Of a stretch of DNA of 31,100 bases, positions 6,906 through 14,581 are shown piece after piece. The position numbers were made by a program, and so were the translations under genes. The stretch covers positions 1 through 31,100 of the forward strand of contig DATBZA010000157.1 in the NCBI GenBank assembly GCA_036513415.1, written 5' to 3'. The notes under the pieces were generated by a model that saw only the letters and a program-made list of their open reading frames with translations, made no database searches and was not told the DNA's origin. Positions within the stretch are counted from its first letter, which is position 1. Every line of letters begins with the position of its first letter. Source of the stretch: 40CM-4-68-19 sp036513415. GTDB taxonomy: Bacteria > Myxococcota > Myxococcia > Myxococcales > 40CM-4-68-19.

Positions 6906-7505
6906 ATGTTCCCCTTCCTCCTGCTCGCCGCGCTGCTCGCCGCTCCCTCCCCGGTCAAGAGCGTATCGACGACCGGAATTCCCTACGTTGCCGACGACGA
7001 CAAGGCCGGCCCGCCCGACTTGCTCGCCGCAATCCGCGCCCGCCGCCCGGGCGGGAAGCTCCTCAATCTCGACCGCATGCTCTTGCACAGCCCGAACTTC
7101 GCGAAGGGTTGGAACGGCATGTTCGGGACGATCCGCGGACAGCTCGCGCTTCCGGGCAAGCTGCGCGAGCTGCCCATCATGGCCATCGCGGTGATGAACA
7201 AGGCCGATTACGAGTGGGTGCAGCACGAGCCGGAATTCCTCAAGGCGGGCGGCACGAAGGAACAGCTCGCGGCGCTCAAGGAGCTCAAGACGGACCCGCG
7301 GCTCTTCGATCCCGCCGAGCTCGCGGCGCTGCAGCTCACCACGGAGATGACGCGCGACGTGCAGGTCAAGCAGGCCACCATCGACAAGCTGCGCTCCCTG
7401 CTGCCGGATCAACAGGTCGTCGAGCTGATCGGCACCATCGCGGGCTACAACATGGTTTCGCGCTTCCTGATCGCGACCGGCATCGAGATCGAATCTACGC
7501 CGTGA
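6906..7505 (+). CDS. Exported carboxymuconolactone decarboxylase (CMD)-domain protein
   Basis: The 199-aa protein starts with a short hydrophobic signal (MFPFLLLAALLAAPS), suggesting export. The rest is an all-alpha CMD/AhpD-like fold: NLDRMLLHSPNFAKGWNGMFG, then LRELPIMAIAVMNKADYEWVQHEPEFLKAGGT, with the family's E-x-x-x-H pattern in YEWVQH. The Cys-x-x-Cys pair that gives AhpD its peroxidase-linked redox activity is absent; the protein has no cysteine. It may act on a small molecule produced by the preceding dehydrogenase, but this is inference from a 5-bp gene spacing. The 3' end overlaps the convergent dehydratase gene by 11 nt. Confidence 0.8.
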   Translation: MFPFLLLAALLAAPSPVKSVSTTGIPYVADDDKAGPPDLLAAIRARRPGGKLLNLDRMLLHSPNFAKGWNGMFGTIRGQLALPGKLRELPIMAIAVMNKADYEWVQHEPEFLKAGGTKEQLAALKELKTDPRLFDPAELAALQLTTEMTRDVQVKQATIDKLRSLLPDQQVVELIGTIAGYNMVSRFLIATGIEIESTP

Positions 7506-9489
7506 GCTTCTCGAACACGGTGGGGCCGTGGTGCTGGATCGCGGGCACGATGCCGCCTTCCCCGACCAGCGCCTGGATGATCGCCGAGGGCTCCTCGGCG
7601 CGGAACTCTTCTCCGGCCACGCGCACCAGGCCCCGGACGAGGTCCAACTCGATCTCCTCGCCCTCCTTCCCCAGCTCGTAGAAGCGGGGATCCTGCACCA
7701 CCAGGAAGGGCAATGCCTCGTTGACCAGGTTGCGCTTGTGGATGAAGGCGTAGCTCCTGGCCACGATCGCCAGGATCCCCGCGCCCTTCAACGCCAGGAC
7801 CGCCTGCTCCCGCGACGAACCCGAACCCCAACCCTCGCCCGCGACCACCACCCTTGCGCCCTCCTGGACCTTGCGCGCGAAGTCTGGCCGGACGAAATGG
7901 AATGCTTTCGCTCCCAGCTCGGGCAGCGAGGTGAGATGGCAGAACTGCCCCGGGATGATCGCGTCGGTGTCGACGTTGTCTCCGAACCGCTGGATGCGCG
8001 AGCGCACGCTCCCCGCGCGCTGCTTGTCCGCGCCGCGGGCCTCTTTGGCGGAAGGAGACGTCGCGCTCGCCGGCGCGAGACGCATCTGCGGTTCAGCGGC
8101 CTCCACCTCGGGCGTGCGCCGCGGCTTGCGCTCGCCGAGGATGCGGCGGAACCGCTCCTGATCGACCCGGGCCAGGAGCGCGCGAGGATCGCTGATCTTC
8201 ATGCTCTGCGCGCTCGCCGCCACCGTCGCGGCGCTGCCCAGATGCGCGAGCGATCCATCCCCCATCCGGTTCTCGAAGTTCCGGTTCTGCGAGGACAACC
8301 ACTTCTCGCCGCGGCCCGCCTTGCGCGAGGCCACCCCGAGGCACATCGAGCAACCGGGCGGATCGACGCGGAACCCGGCGCGCTCGTACACGGACCACAA
8401 CCCCGCGCGGCGAAGGTGCTCCTGAATGGTCAGGTCGCCGGGGACGACGATCTGCTTGTCGTTGGCTGGCCGCGAGCCGCCGGCCGCCTCCAGCACCAGC
8501 GCCGCGAGGACCAGCTCCTCTTCCGTGGTGGTGCAGGCGCCGATGAACAGCCCTTGCAGTCCGGTGCCCGCGAGCTCCGTGACGCTCTTCACGTTGTCGG
8601 GCGAGAACGGCACCGCGATCTGCGGCTCGAGGCGGGCCAGATCGACCTGGAAGGTCTGCGCGTACGGCGCGCCGGGATCCGCGCGGAAAGCGCGCATCGG
8701 CTTCAGGGCCTGCGGATCGTCTTCGTCGGTCCGTCCCGCGAGCCATGCCGCGGTCACCTCGTCCGCCTCGAAGATTCCGTTCAGGCCGCCGAACTCGGCC
8801 GTCATGTTGGCGATGGCAAAGCGGGAGTCCGTGGAGAGCTGGCGCACTCCCGGCCCCCGGTACTCGACCGACCGCTCCATGGCGACGGTGTTGCGCCCGA
8901 GCAGGCCGAGCGTGCGCAAAATCACGTCCTTGCCCGCGATGCCGAAAGGAAGCGCGCCCGTGTACTCGACCGCGATCGCTTCCGGCACCTGGATCCACGA
9001 GCTGCCCAGCACCATGGCCACCACGATGTCCGCCCCGCCCAGCCCGATGGAGAACGCGCCCAGGCCCCCGTGCGACGAGGTGTGGCTGTCCGCGCCCAGC
9101 ACCACGTCGCCCGGCCGCACCAGGTCGCGGTAGAACTTCGTGTGCAGGATGGTCTGGTTCGCATCGTAGAAGTGGCGGATGCCGCTCTCCCTCGCGAAGC
9201 TTTGCGAGAGCTGCACCAGCTTCTGCGCCCGCTGGTCGGTCGCCAGCGTCACCGGGTCGACCGTATGGTCGACGGCGAGGAAGAAACGGTCCTTGTCGTG
9301 CAGCTTCGGGCGGCCGAGCATCGAGTAGGTCCGCTCCATGCCGTTCCAGGCCAGCTCGCTGGCGATGGTCCAGTCCACCGAGATCTGCAGGACGTCGCCG
9401 ACCTGGACCCAGGGCCGCGGAAGGCTGCGCGCGTGCGCGGCCAGGATCTTCTGCGTCAGCGTCATCGGCCGGGCGGATGCGGAAGCCAT
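7495..9489 (-). CDS. Fused LeuC-LeuD type hydro-lyase (aconitase superfamily)
   Basis: A 664-aa single chain joining the large and small subunits of isopropylmalate/homoaconitate-type dehydratases. The N-terminal part carries DHTVDP, GADSHTSSHGGLGAFSIGLGG and three cysteines for a [4Fe-4S] cluster (one in GACTTTEEE, two in PPGCSMCLG). After a charged, Ala/Pro-rich linker (about residues 450-500) comes the LeuD swivel domain: FGDNVDTDAIIPGQF and GSGSSREQAVLALKGAGI. Most bacteria use separate LeuC and LeuD subunits; fused forms are typical of aconitases and fungal homoaconitase. With the LeuA-like and LeuB-like genes it probably isomerises 2-isopropylmalate or a homologue. ATG 9489 gives a short extension over ATG 9465 (MTLTQKILAAH), which better fits the family start; neither has a clear Shine-Dalgarno. 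Confidence 0.88.
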   Translation of the reverse strand: MASASARPMTLTQKILAAHARSLPRPWVQVGDVLQISVDWTIASELAWNGMERTYSMLGRPKLHDKDRFFLAVDHTVDPVTLATDQRAQKLVQLSQSFARESGIRHFYDANQTILHTKFYRDLVRPGDVVLGADSHTSSHGGLGAFSIGLGGADIVVAMVLGSSWIQVPEAIAVEYTGALPFGIAGKDVILRTLGLLGRNTVAMERSVEYRGPGVRQLSTDSRFAIANMTAEFGGLNGIFEADEVTAAWLAGRTDEDDPQALKPMRAFRADPGAPYAQTFQVDLARLEPQIAVPFSPDNVKSVTELAGTGLQGLFIGACTTTEEELVLAALVLEAAGGSRPANDKQIVVPGDLTIQEHLRRAGLWSVYERAGFRVDPPGCSMCLGVASRKAGRGEKWLSSQNRNFENRMGDGSLAHLGSAATVAASAQSMKISDPRALLARVDQERFRRILGERKPRRTPEVEAAEPQMRLAPASATSPSAKEARGADKQRAGSVRSRIQRFGDNVDTDAIIPGQFCHLTSLPELGAKAFHFVRPDFARKVQEGARVVVAGEGWGSGSSREQAVLALKGAGILAIVARSYAFIHKRNLVNEALPFLVVQDPRFYELGKEGEEIELDLVRGLVRVAGEEFRAEEPSAIIQALVGEGGIVPAIQHHGPTVFEKLTA

Positions 9490-9545
9490 CGAGCGCTGCT
9501 ACATGCATCGGCTCGGGGCGGCGCGCAACTCCCGTGTCGCACAAG

Positions 9546-9551
9546 TATGCT
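9546..9551 (+). promoter_or_regulatory. -10-like box 9 nt before the WS/DGAT start
   Basis: TATGCT matches four of six -10 positions and lies 9 nt before ATG 9561. No -35 or Shine-Dalgarno is evident. It is one example of the TANNNT spacing seen before several starts in this window. Confidence 0.3.
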
Positions 9552-9560
9552 GGCGAACGC

Positions 9561-10937
9561 ATGGATACCTGGTATGAGCGCCTGAGCACGCTCGACTCGT
9601 TCTTCCTCGAGATCGAGGATCGGACCGCGCACATGCACGTAGGCGCGGTGGCCATCTTCGAGGGGCCGCCGCCGCCGTACCGGGACCTGCTCGCGCTGAT
9701 CGGCGCGCGGCTGGAGCACGTGCCGCGCTACCGGCAGCGGGTCATGACCGTGCCGCTCAAGCAGGGACGGCCGGTCTGGATCGACGAGACGCAGTTCGAT
9801 CTCGAGTACCACGTGCGCCACACGGCCTTGCCGGCGCCCGGGGGCGACGCCGAGCTGAAGAAGCTGGTCGGCCGCCTCTTTTCGCAAGCCCTGGACCGGG
9901 ACAAGCCGCTCTGGGAGATGTGGCTGGTGGAAGGGCTCGGAGACTCCCGCTTCGCCATCGTGAGCAAGACGCACCACTGCATGCTCGACGGCGTCTCCGG
10001 CGTCGATCTCGCCACCGTCCTGATGGATCGCGAGCCGGTCCCCTCGCCGCCGCCGCCGCCGGCTCCCTGGACGCCGCGCAAGGCCCCCAAGGGCCCGGAT
10101 CTGCTGCTCGACTCCGTGAAGGAGCAGCTCTCGCACCCGCTGCGGTTGGCGAGAGAAGCGTTGGAATCGAACGGCGAGGCGCTGAAGCTCCTCGGCCAGG
10201 TCTTCAGCGGCTTCAAGCCGCTGGTCGACGTCGTCTCCATGGGCCTCGCGCCCGAGTCTGCCCTCAACGTCCCGATCGGGCCCCACCGCCGGTTCGAGAT
10301 GCTCGAGCTGCCGCTCGCCAAGCTGAAGGCGGTGCGCGCCAAGAGGCGCGGAACGGTGAACGACATCCTTCTCGCCACGGTGGCCGGCGGGCTGCGGAGC
10401 TGGCTCACCTCGCGCGGCGAACCGCCCGCATCCGACCTGCGCGTGCTGGTGCCCGTCAGCATGCGGACCCGGAAGGAGCGGGGGACGTACGGCAACCAGG
10501 TGTCGGCGGTCTTCTGCCCGCTGCCCCTGACGGAGCCGGATCCGGTGCAGCGGCTCCGGAAGGTGCACGACGCAATGATGGTGGTGAAGAAGAGCGGAGC
10601 AGCGGTCGGCGCGCACACGCTCTCGCGCCTGGGCGACTTCGCTCCGCCCCAGCTCCTCGCCCAGGCAGCGCGCCTGCAAGCGGTCTCGCGGATGTTCAAC
10701 CTGGTGGTGACCAACGTCCCGGGGCCGCAGTTCCCGCTGTATCTTTTGGCAAAGCGGATGCTGCACTGCTTTCCCCAGGTGCCGCTGGCGGCGCATCAGG
10801 CGCTGGGAATTGCCCTGCTCAGCTACGACGGCAAGGTCGGGGTGGGGCTGCTCGGGGACGCCGAGGCCGCCCGCGATCTCCCGGAGCTGGCAAAGGCGAT
10901 GGACGCCTCGCTGGAAGAGCTGCATGCCGCTGGTTGA
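9561..10937 (+). CDS. Wax ester synthase / diacylglycerol acyltransferase (WS/DGAT)
   Basis: This 458-aa enzyme transfers acyl groups from acyl-CoA to fatty alcohols or diacylglycerol to make storage lipids. The catalytic HHxxxDG motif is HHCMLDG at 138-144. The N-terminus (LSTLDSFFLEIED-x-x-AHMHVGA) and the later RVLVPVSMR, YGNQVSAVFCPLP and FNLVVTNVPGPQFPLYL blocks are all characteristic, and the length is normal. A proline run (about residues 165-175) separates the two acyltransferase-like lobes. There is no signal peptide; family members are membrane-associated in the cytoplasm. The alpha/beta hydrolase gene overlaps its last 14 nt, suggesting a lipid synthesis/turnover pair. Confidence 0.93.
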   Translation: MDTWYERLSTLDSFFLEIEDRTAHMHVGAVAIFEGPPPPYRDLLALIGARLEHVPRYRQRVMTVPLKQGRPVWIDETQFDLEYHVRHTALPAPGGDAELKKLVGRLFSQALDRDKPLWEMWLVEGLGDSRFAIVSKTHHCMLDGVSGVDLATVLMDREPVPSPPPPPAPWTPRKAPKGPDLLLDSVKEQLSHPLRLAREALESNGEALKLLGQVFSGFKPLVDVVSMGLAPESALNVPIGPHRRFEMLELPLAKLKAVRAKRRGTVNDILLATVAGGLRSWLTSRGEPPASDLRVLVPVSMRTRKERGTYGNQVSAVFCPLPLTEPDPVQRLRKVHDAMMVVKKSGAAVGAHTLSRLGDFAPPQLLAQAARLQAVSRMFNLVVTNVPGPQFPLYLLAKRMLHCFPQVPLAAHQALGIALLSYDGKVGVGLLGDAEAARDLPELAKAMDASLEELHAAG

Positions 10938-11715
10938 TCGCGGACGGCATTCCATCCACTACGAATCCATCGGCGACCCGGCGAAGCCGCCGGTATTGCT
11001 GATCATGGGCCTCGCGGTCTCGTCGCGCGCCTGGGATCGGCTGCCGGCGCTGCTCGCGCGCGACTTTCACGTGCTGGTGTTCGACAACCGCGGCACGGGC
11101 AGGTCGGCGCGGGCCGGTTTCGCCTACCGGATGCGCGATCTGGCGGACGATGCGGCGGCAGTGATCGAGGCCGCGGGACTGAGCTCCGCGCACGTCTTCG
11201 GCATCTCCATGGGTGGAATGATCGCCCAGGAGCTCGCCATCCGTCGCCCGGAGCGGGTACGCACCCTCGCGCTCGGGTGCACGATCGCGTCCTGGCGGAA
11301 GGGGACCGCTCCGTCGTTGGGGACGAAGCTCGACCTGCTCCTGCTGAACCTCGGCTTCGTCACGCCCGCGCGCATCTCCCGCGTCCTGGTCTCGGCCGAG
11401 TGGCACAGCGCGCATCCGGAGAGCGCGCTCCAGTGGATGCGGCGCGCGGAGCGGACCGCGCTGCGGTTCGCCACGGCCCAGGTGCTCGCCATCGCGCGGC
11501 ACCACACCCTGGGCCGTCTGGCGGAGATCCGCGCGCCGACCCTGGTGCTGACAGGCGGCGCCGACAAGCTCGTCCCTCCGGTGAACTCCGAGGTGCTGGC
11601 GCGCAACATCCCGGGCGCCCGCCTGTTGGTCCTGCCGCGGGCGGGCCACGTCTTTCCGCTCGAGCGTGAGGAGGAGACGGTGCGCGCGCTCCGCGAGCAC
11701 TTCGGCGCGCGCTGA
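10924..11715 (+). CDS. Alpha/beta hydrolase
   Basis: A 263-aa hydrolase with a standard fold: PVLLIMGLAVSSRAW (oxyanion region), VFDNRGTGRS, nucleophile elbow GISMGG (S95 within 93-98), acid TGGADKLVP, and catalytic histidine in AGHVFPLE near the C-terminus. A small cap follows the elbow. The substrate is unknown; an ester or lipid is plausible because the gene overlaps the wax-ester synthase by 14 nt and shares its Shine-Dalgarno region (GGAAGAG before ATG 10924). The stop lies 7 bp from the convergent GreB-like gene. Confidence 0.9.
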   Translation: MPLVDRGRHSIHYESIGDPAKPPVLLIMGLAVSSRAWDRLPALLARDFHVLVFDNRGTGRSARAGFAYRMRDLADDAAAVIEAAGLSSAHVFGISMGGMIAQELAIRRPERVRTLALGCTIASWRKGTAPSLGTKLDLLLLNLGFVTPARISRVLVSAEWHSAHPESALQWMRRAERTALRFATAQVLAIARHHTLGRLAEIRAPTLVLTGGADKLVPPVNSEVLARNIPGARLLVLPRAGHVFPLEREEETVRALREHFGAR

Positions 11716-11722
11716 AATCCGT

Positions 11723-12055
11723 TCAGAAGTAGACGCCCTCGATCGTGTACTCCAGGGGCCCGCGTGGGCGCTCCACGGTTACCTCCTCGCCCGCGGACTT
11801 TCCCAGCAGCGCGCGGCCGAGCGGAGACTCGACGCTGACCGCGCCGTGCGTCGGGTCCGCATGGTCAGGCGTGACGAGGCGATACTCAGCCTGGTGCCCG
11901 TCCGGGTCGGACAGCTTCACCCGCGCGCCCAGCCGCGCCTTGCCCTCTCCGCGCAGCTGCTCGATGGGAGCCGTTTCGGGGGGCGGCGCCTTCGGGCGCT
12001 GCGGCACCACCACCTCGGGAGTCAGGTCATCTTCCTTCGTGAAGGCTTTCGACAC
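11723..12055 (-). CDS. GreB-like protein with the coiled-coil domain missing
   Basis: This 110-aa protein begins MSKAFTKEDD, the typical N-terminal tag of myxobacterial and other GreB proteins. It then has a proline-rich stretch (VVVPQRPKAPPPETAP) where the long antiparallel coiled coil should be. The C-terminal GreA/GreB FKBP-like domain is intact: LGARVKLSDPDGHQAEYRLVTPDHAD, SVESPLGRALLGKSAGEEVTVERPRGPLEYTIEGVYF. Normal GreB is about 158-165 aa and uses acidic residues at the coiled-coil tip inside the RNA polymerase secondary channel to stimulate RNA cleavage. Without them, cleavage activity is not expected; the remaining domain could still bind polymerase, as Rnk does. GTG 12055 is used. 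A TACCGT box lies 6 nt before it, and it is divergent from the M20 gene. Confidence 0.8.
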   Translation of the reverse strand: MSKAFTKEDDLTPEVVVPQRPKAPPPETAPIEQLRGEGKARLGARVKLSDPDGHQAEYRLVTPDHADPTHGAVSVESPLGRALLGKSAGEEVTVERPRGPLEYTIEGVYF

Positions 12056-12061
12056 CCCCCT

Positions 12062-12094
12062 ACGGTAGCGCCCGGACGTCCACTGATCTAGGGT
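12062..12094. promoter_or_regulatory. Divergent -10-like boxes between the GreB-like and M20 genes
   Basis: TACCGT on the minus strand (12067-12062) stands 6 nt from the GreB-like GTG. TAGGGT on the plus strand (12089-12094) stands 8 nt from the M20 ATG. Neither gene has a convincing Shine-Dalgarno. Both boxes are weak matches and are listed because the geometry repeats elsewhere. Confidence 0.25.
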
Positions 12095-12102
12095 CCGCCA
12101 CC

Positions 12103-13515
12103 ATGACCACCCCGGCCCCCGTCGACGACAAGGCGATCGAGAAGGCCCTCGCCCACTACGCCTCCCACCAGGCTGAATACCTGGAGGAGCTGAAGAAGCT
12201 GGTCCGGATCCCCAGCGTCTCGTTCGACGGATTCGACAGGCAGCAAGTGCGGCGCAGCGCGGAGGGCACCTGCGACCTGATGCGCCGCAAGGGCCTGCAG
12301 AACGTGCAGATGCTGGAGATGCCCGGCGCCCACCCCTACGCGTACGGCGAGTGGACCCAGGCCAAGGGCCGCCCGACCCTGCTCCTCTATGCGCACCACG
12401 ACGTGCAGCCCACCGGCGAGAAGGAGAAGTGGGGCCAGCCGGATCCGTTCGAGCCCGTGGAGCGGAACGGCCGGCTCTTCGCGCGCGGCGCCGCGGACGA
12501 CAAGGCGGGGATCCTGGTGCACATCGCCGCGATCGATTCCTGGCTGAAGGCGCACGGGTCGCTGCCGGTGAACGTAAAGATGATCGTCGAGGGCGAGGAG
12601 GAGTCCGGCTCCGGATCGCTGCCCGCATTCCTCAAGAAGCATCGCGATCTGCTACAGGCGGACGCGATCGTGCTCACCGATACGGCGAACTTCGACACCG
12701 GCCTGCCATCCATCACCACCGCGCTGCGCGGCATCGTCACCGTACAGGTGGAGGTGAAGGGGTTGAAGCAACCCGTGCACAGCGGCATGTGGGGCGGCCC
12801 GGTGCCCGACCCCGCGATGGCGCTCGCGAAGATCCTCGCCAGGCTGGTCAAGGACGACGGGAGCATCAACCTGCCCGGCATCTACGACAAGGTCCGCCCG
12901 CTGACCGCTGAAGAGAAGAAGTCGCTGGCGGCGCTCCCGACCAGCGACGAGCTGTTCCGCAAACAGGCCGGGATGCTTCCCGGAACTCAGCTCCTCGGCA
13001 GCCGTCCACCCTGGGAGATGAACTGGCGGCAGCCGTCGCTCGCCATCAATGCCGTCCAGGCCAGCTCCCGCAAGGACGCGCGCAACATCATCGTCGAGAG
13101 CGCATGGGCGCGCGTGGGCGTCCGCACGGTCCCGGACATGGACGGGAAGGAGGTCCGGCAGAAGCTGATCGCGGCCCTCGAGCAGGACCCGCCTTGGGGC
13201 GTCACCGTCGAGGTCACCCCGGAGGGCGACGGCGGCTGGTGGTACACGAAAGGCGATGCCCCCGCGTTCCGCGCCGCCCGCAAGGCGCTGCGCGACGGCT
13301 ACGGGAAGGAGGCGGTGACCATCGGCTGCGGCGGGTCGATCCCATTCGTCGAACCGTTCTCGCGGGAGCTGGGCGGCGTCCCGGCGCTTCTGATCGGCGT
13401 CGAGGACCCGTACACCAACGCGCACTCCGAGAACGAGAGCCTCCACCTGGGCGACTTCAGCCGGGCGACACAGAGCGCCATCCGCTTCTATGCGGAGCTG
13501 GTGCGGGCAGCCTGA
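12103..13515 (+). CDS. M20-family metallopeptidase (dipeptidase)
   Basis: A 470-aa di-zinc peptidase of the ArgE/DapE/carnosine dipeptidase superfamily. Metal and catalytic residues are visible in order: YAHHDVQP (H98, D100), RGAADDKAG (bridging D near 132), GEEESGS (catalytic and metal Glu), TDTANF (metal Asp), and NAHSENES near the C-terminus (last His ligand). The dimerisation lid lies between about 225 and 380 (VHSGMWGG). Typical M20F dipeptidases are 450-480 aa. No signal peptide, so cytoplasmic turnover of dipeptides or N-acyl amino acids is likely; the exact substrate is open. The ATG at 12103 fits the family start. Confidence 0.92.
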   Translation: MTTPAPVDDKAIEKALAHYASHQAEYLEELKKLVRIPSVSFDGFDRQQVRRSAEGTCDLMRRKGLQNVQMLEMPGAHPYAYGEWTQAKGRPTLLLYAHHDVQPTGEKEKWGQPDPFEPVERNGRLFARGAADDKAGILVHIAAIDSWLKAHGSLPVNVKMIVEGEEESGSGSLPAFLKKHRDLLQADAIVLTDTANFDTGLPSITTALRGIVTVQVEVKGLKQPVHSGMWGGPVPDPAMALAKILARLVKDDGSINLPGIYDKVRPLTAEEKKSLAALPTSDELFRKQAGMLPGTQLLGSRPPWEMNWRQPSLAINAVQASSRKDARNIIVESAWARVGVRTVPDMDGKEVRQKLIAALEQDPPWGVTVEVTPEGDGGWWYTKGDAPAFRAARKALRDGYGKEAVTIGCGGSIPFVEPFSRELGGVPALLIGVEDPYTNAHSENESLHLGDFSRATQSAIRFYAELVRAA

Positions 13516-13531
13516 GACCCACAACGCTGCT

Positions 13532-14059
13532 TCAGCGGTAGACCCGGACGGGCTCGCCCTTGCGGCCTTCTTCCCGCAGCGGCGTCCCCATGCGGGCGGT
13601 GGCCGGCCCGACGAAATAGGTCAGGCCCCGCACCGGCGAGCTCCTGCGGTAGCGAGCCTTGATCATCTCCTGCAGCTCGCGCACCGCCCGCAGGAACGGG
13701 ACCGGCTTGCCGCCGGTGCGCGCGTTGTCGCCCGCCGCCTCGGTCTCCGCCCAGAAGTACCCGGAGCGGAGCTCTCCTTCGTCGTCGGGCAGCGAGCGGA
13801 GAAAATAGATCACCGGCGAGGCGACCTCGTCGATCTTCCACCTCCCCCGCTCCTTGCCCCTCTTGATGGGATACCCGATCACGTCTCCGGCCGCGAGATA
13901 GTACGCGGGCGCGGACAGCTCGGTCTCCGCGGCGACCAGCGGGGCCGAGAACCCGGCCTCGGTGAACACCGGCCAGAGCTCCAGGCGCAGCGGTTCGAGC
14001 CGGCGCAACAGCTCGCCCTCGTCCTCCGCCGACATGAAGAAACGGATCTCGAGCGCCAA
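13532..14059 (-). CDS. Conserved-looking protein of unknown function
   Basis: I do not recognise this 175-aa protein. It begins LEIRFFMSAEDEGELLRRLEPLRLELWP, has an aromatic, mixed alpha/beta middle (YYLAAGDVIGYPIKRG, WKIDEVASPVIYFLRSLPDDEGELRSGYFWAE) and a C-terminal helix (FLRAVRELQEMIKARYRRSSPV) followed by TYFVGPATARMG. There is no signal peptide, membrane segment or cysteine cluster. The start appears to be TTG 14059, 3 bp after the TerB-like stop, with AGGGG about 8 nt before it; an ATG at codon 9 is an alternative. It is co-transcribed with the TerB-like gene. Confidence 0.75.
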   Translation of the reverse strand: MALEIRFFMSAEDEGELLRRLEPLRLELWPVFTEAGFSAPLVAAETELSAPAYYLAAGDVIGYPIKRGKERGRWKIDEVASPVIYFLRSLPDDEGELRSGYFWAETEAAGDNARTGGKPVPFLRAVRELQEMIKARYRRSSPVRGLTYFVGPATARMGTPLREEGRKGEPVRVYR

Positions 14060-14062
14060 CTC

Positions 14063-14509
14063 CTACCCCTTGGTGGGCGGGAACTGGCCGTGCGTCTGCG
14101 CGGTCTCGAAGAGGCGCGCCACGTCTTCCTCGGAAAGGTCGAACATGGCCTGAAGGTGCTTGAGGATGTTCAGCTCGGCCAGCGGTGTCCTGCCGTCGAC
14201 CACCATGACGGAGGCGGCCAGACCGAACGCCAGCTCCCGCGAGGCCTTGTCCGGGAGGCGATCGACGATCGAAGGCACGATGTGCTCGAGGCTGTGCGCT
14301 TCGGCCACGCGCCGGGCCGCGTGCTCGATGGCGACCTTCAGGTCGTCGGCGTGGATGCCGTGAAACTCGGGCCGTTCGAAGACGCGGCGATAGATCTCCT
14401 GCAGCTCGACCTTGTCCACGGCGCCGTCCGCGGCGGCGGCGAGAATCATGGTCTCGAACAGCGCCGCCTGCCGGGTAGAATCGCCAAATTGCACATTGGT
14501 CGTGGTCAT
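14063..14509 (-). CDS. TerB-like tellurite-resistance/co-chaperone-type helical protein
   Basis: The 148-aa all-helical protein matches the TerB/DUF533 pattern. ALFETMILAAAADGAVDKVELQEIYR resembles the acidic A-x-D-G-x-(V/I)-x-x-x-E-x-x-x-(I/L) helix-loop, and the second repeat has ELAFGLAASVMVVDGRTPLAELNILKHL. These acidic clusters may bind a divalent metal. TerB-like proteins associate with membrane-linked stress systems, but most stand-alone members have no assigned role. ATG 14509 is preferred over the longer frame because GAGG precedes it by 7 nt. It is the first gene of a two-gene minus operon, divergent from the M49-like gene. Confidence 0.75.
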   Translation of the reverse strand: MTTTNVQFGDSTRQAALFETMILAAAADGAVDKVELQEIYRRVFERPEFHGIHADDLKVAIEHAARRVAEAHSLEHIVPSIVDRLPDKASRELAFGLAASVMVVDGRTPLAELNILKHLQAMFDLSEEDVARLFETAQTHGQFPPTKG

Positions 14510-14581
14510 CGCAGCCTCGGGCGCAGTTTCCCAAGCGCCGGTCCGGATGTCCACCGCGACCGGATGTGGTACGGAGCGCGC

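Noticed and set aside
7528..9585. 685-codon plus-strand frame opposite the LeuCD-type gene
   Set aside because: Antisense shadow; the minus strand has all dehydratase motifs.
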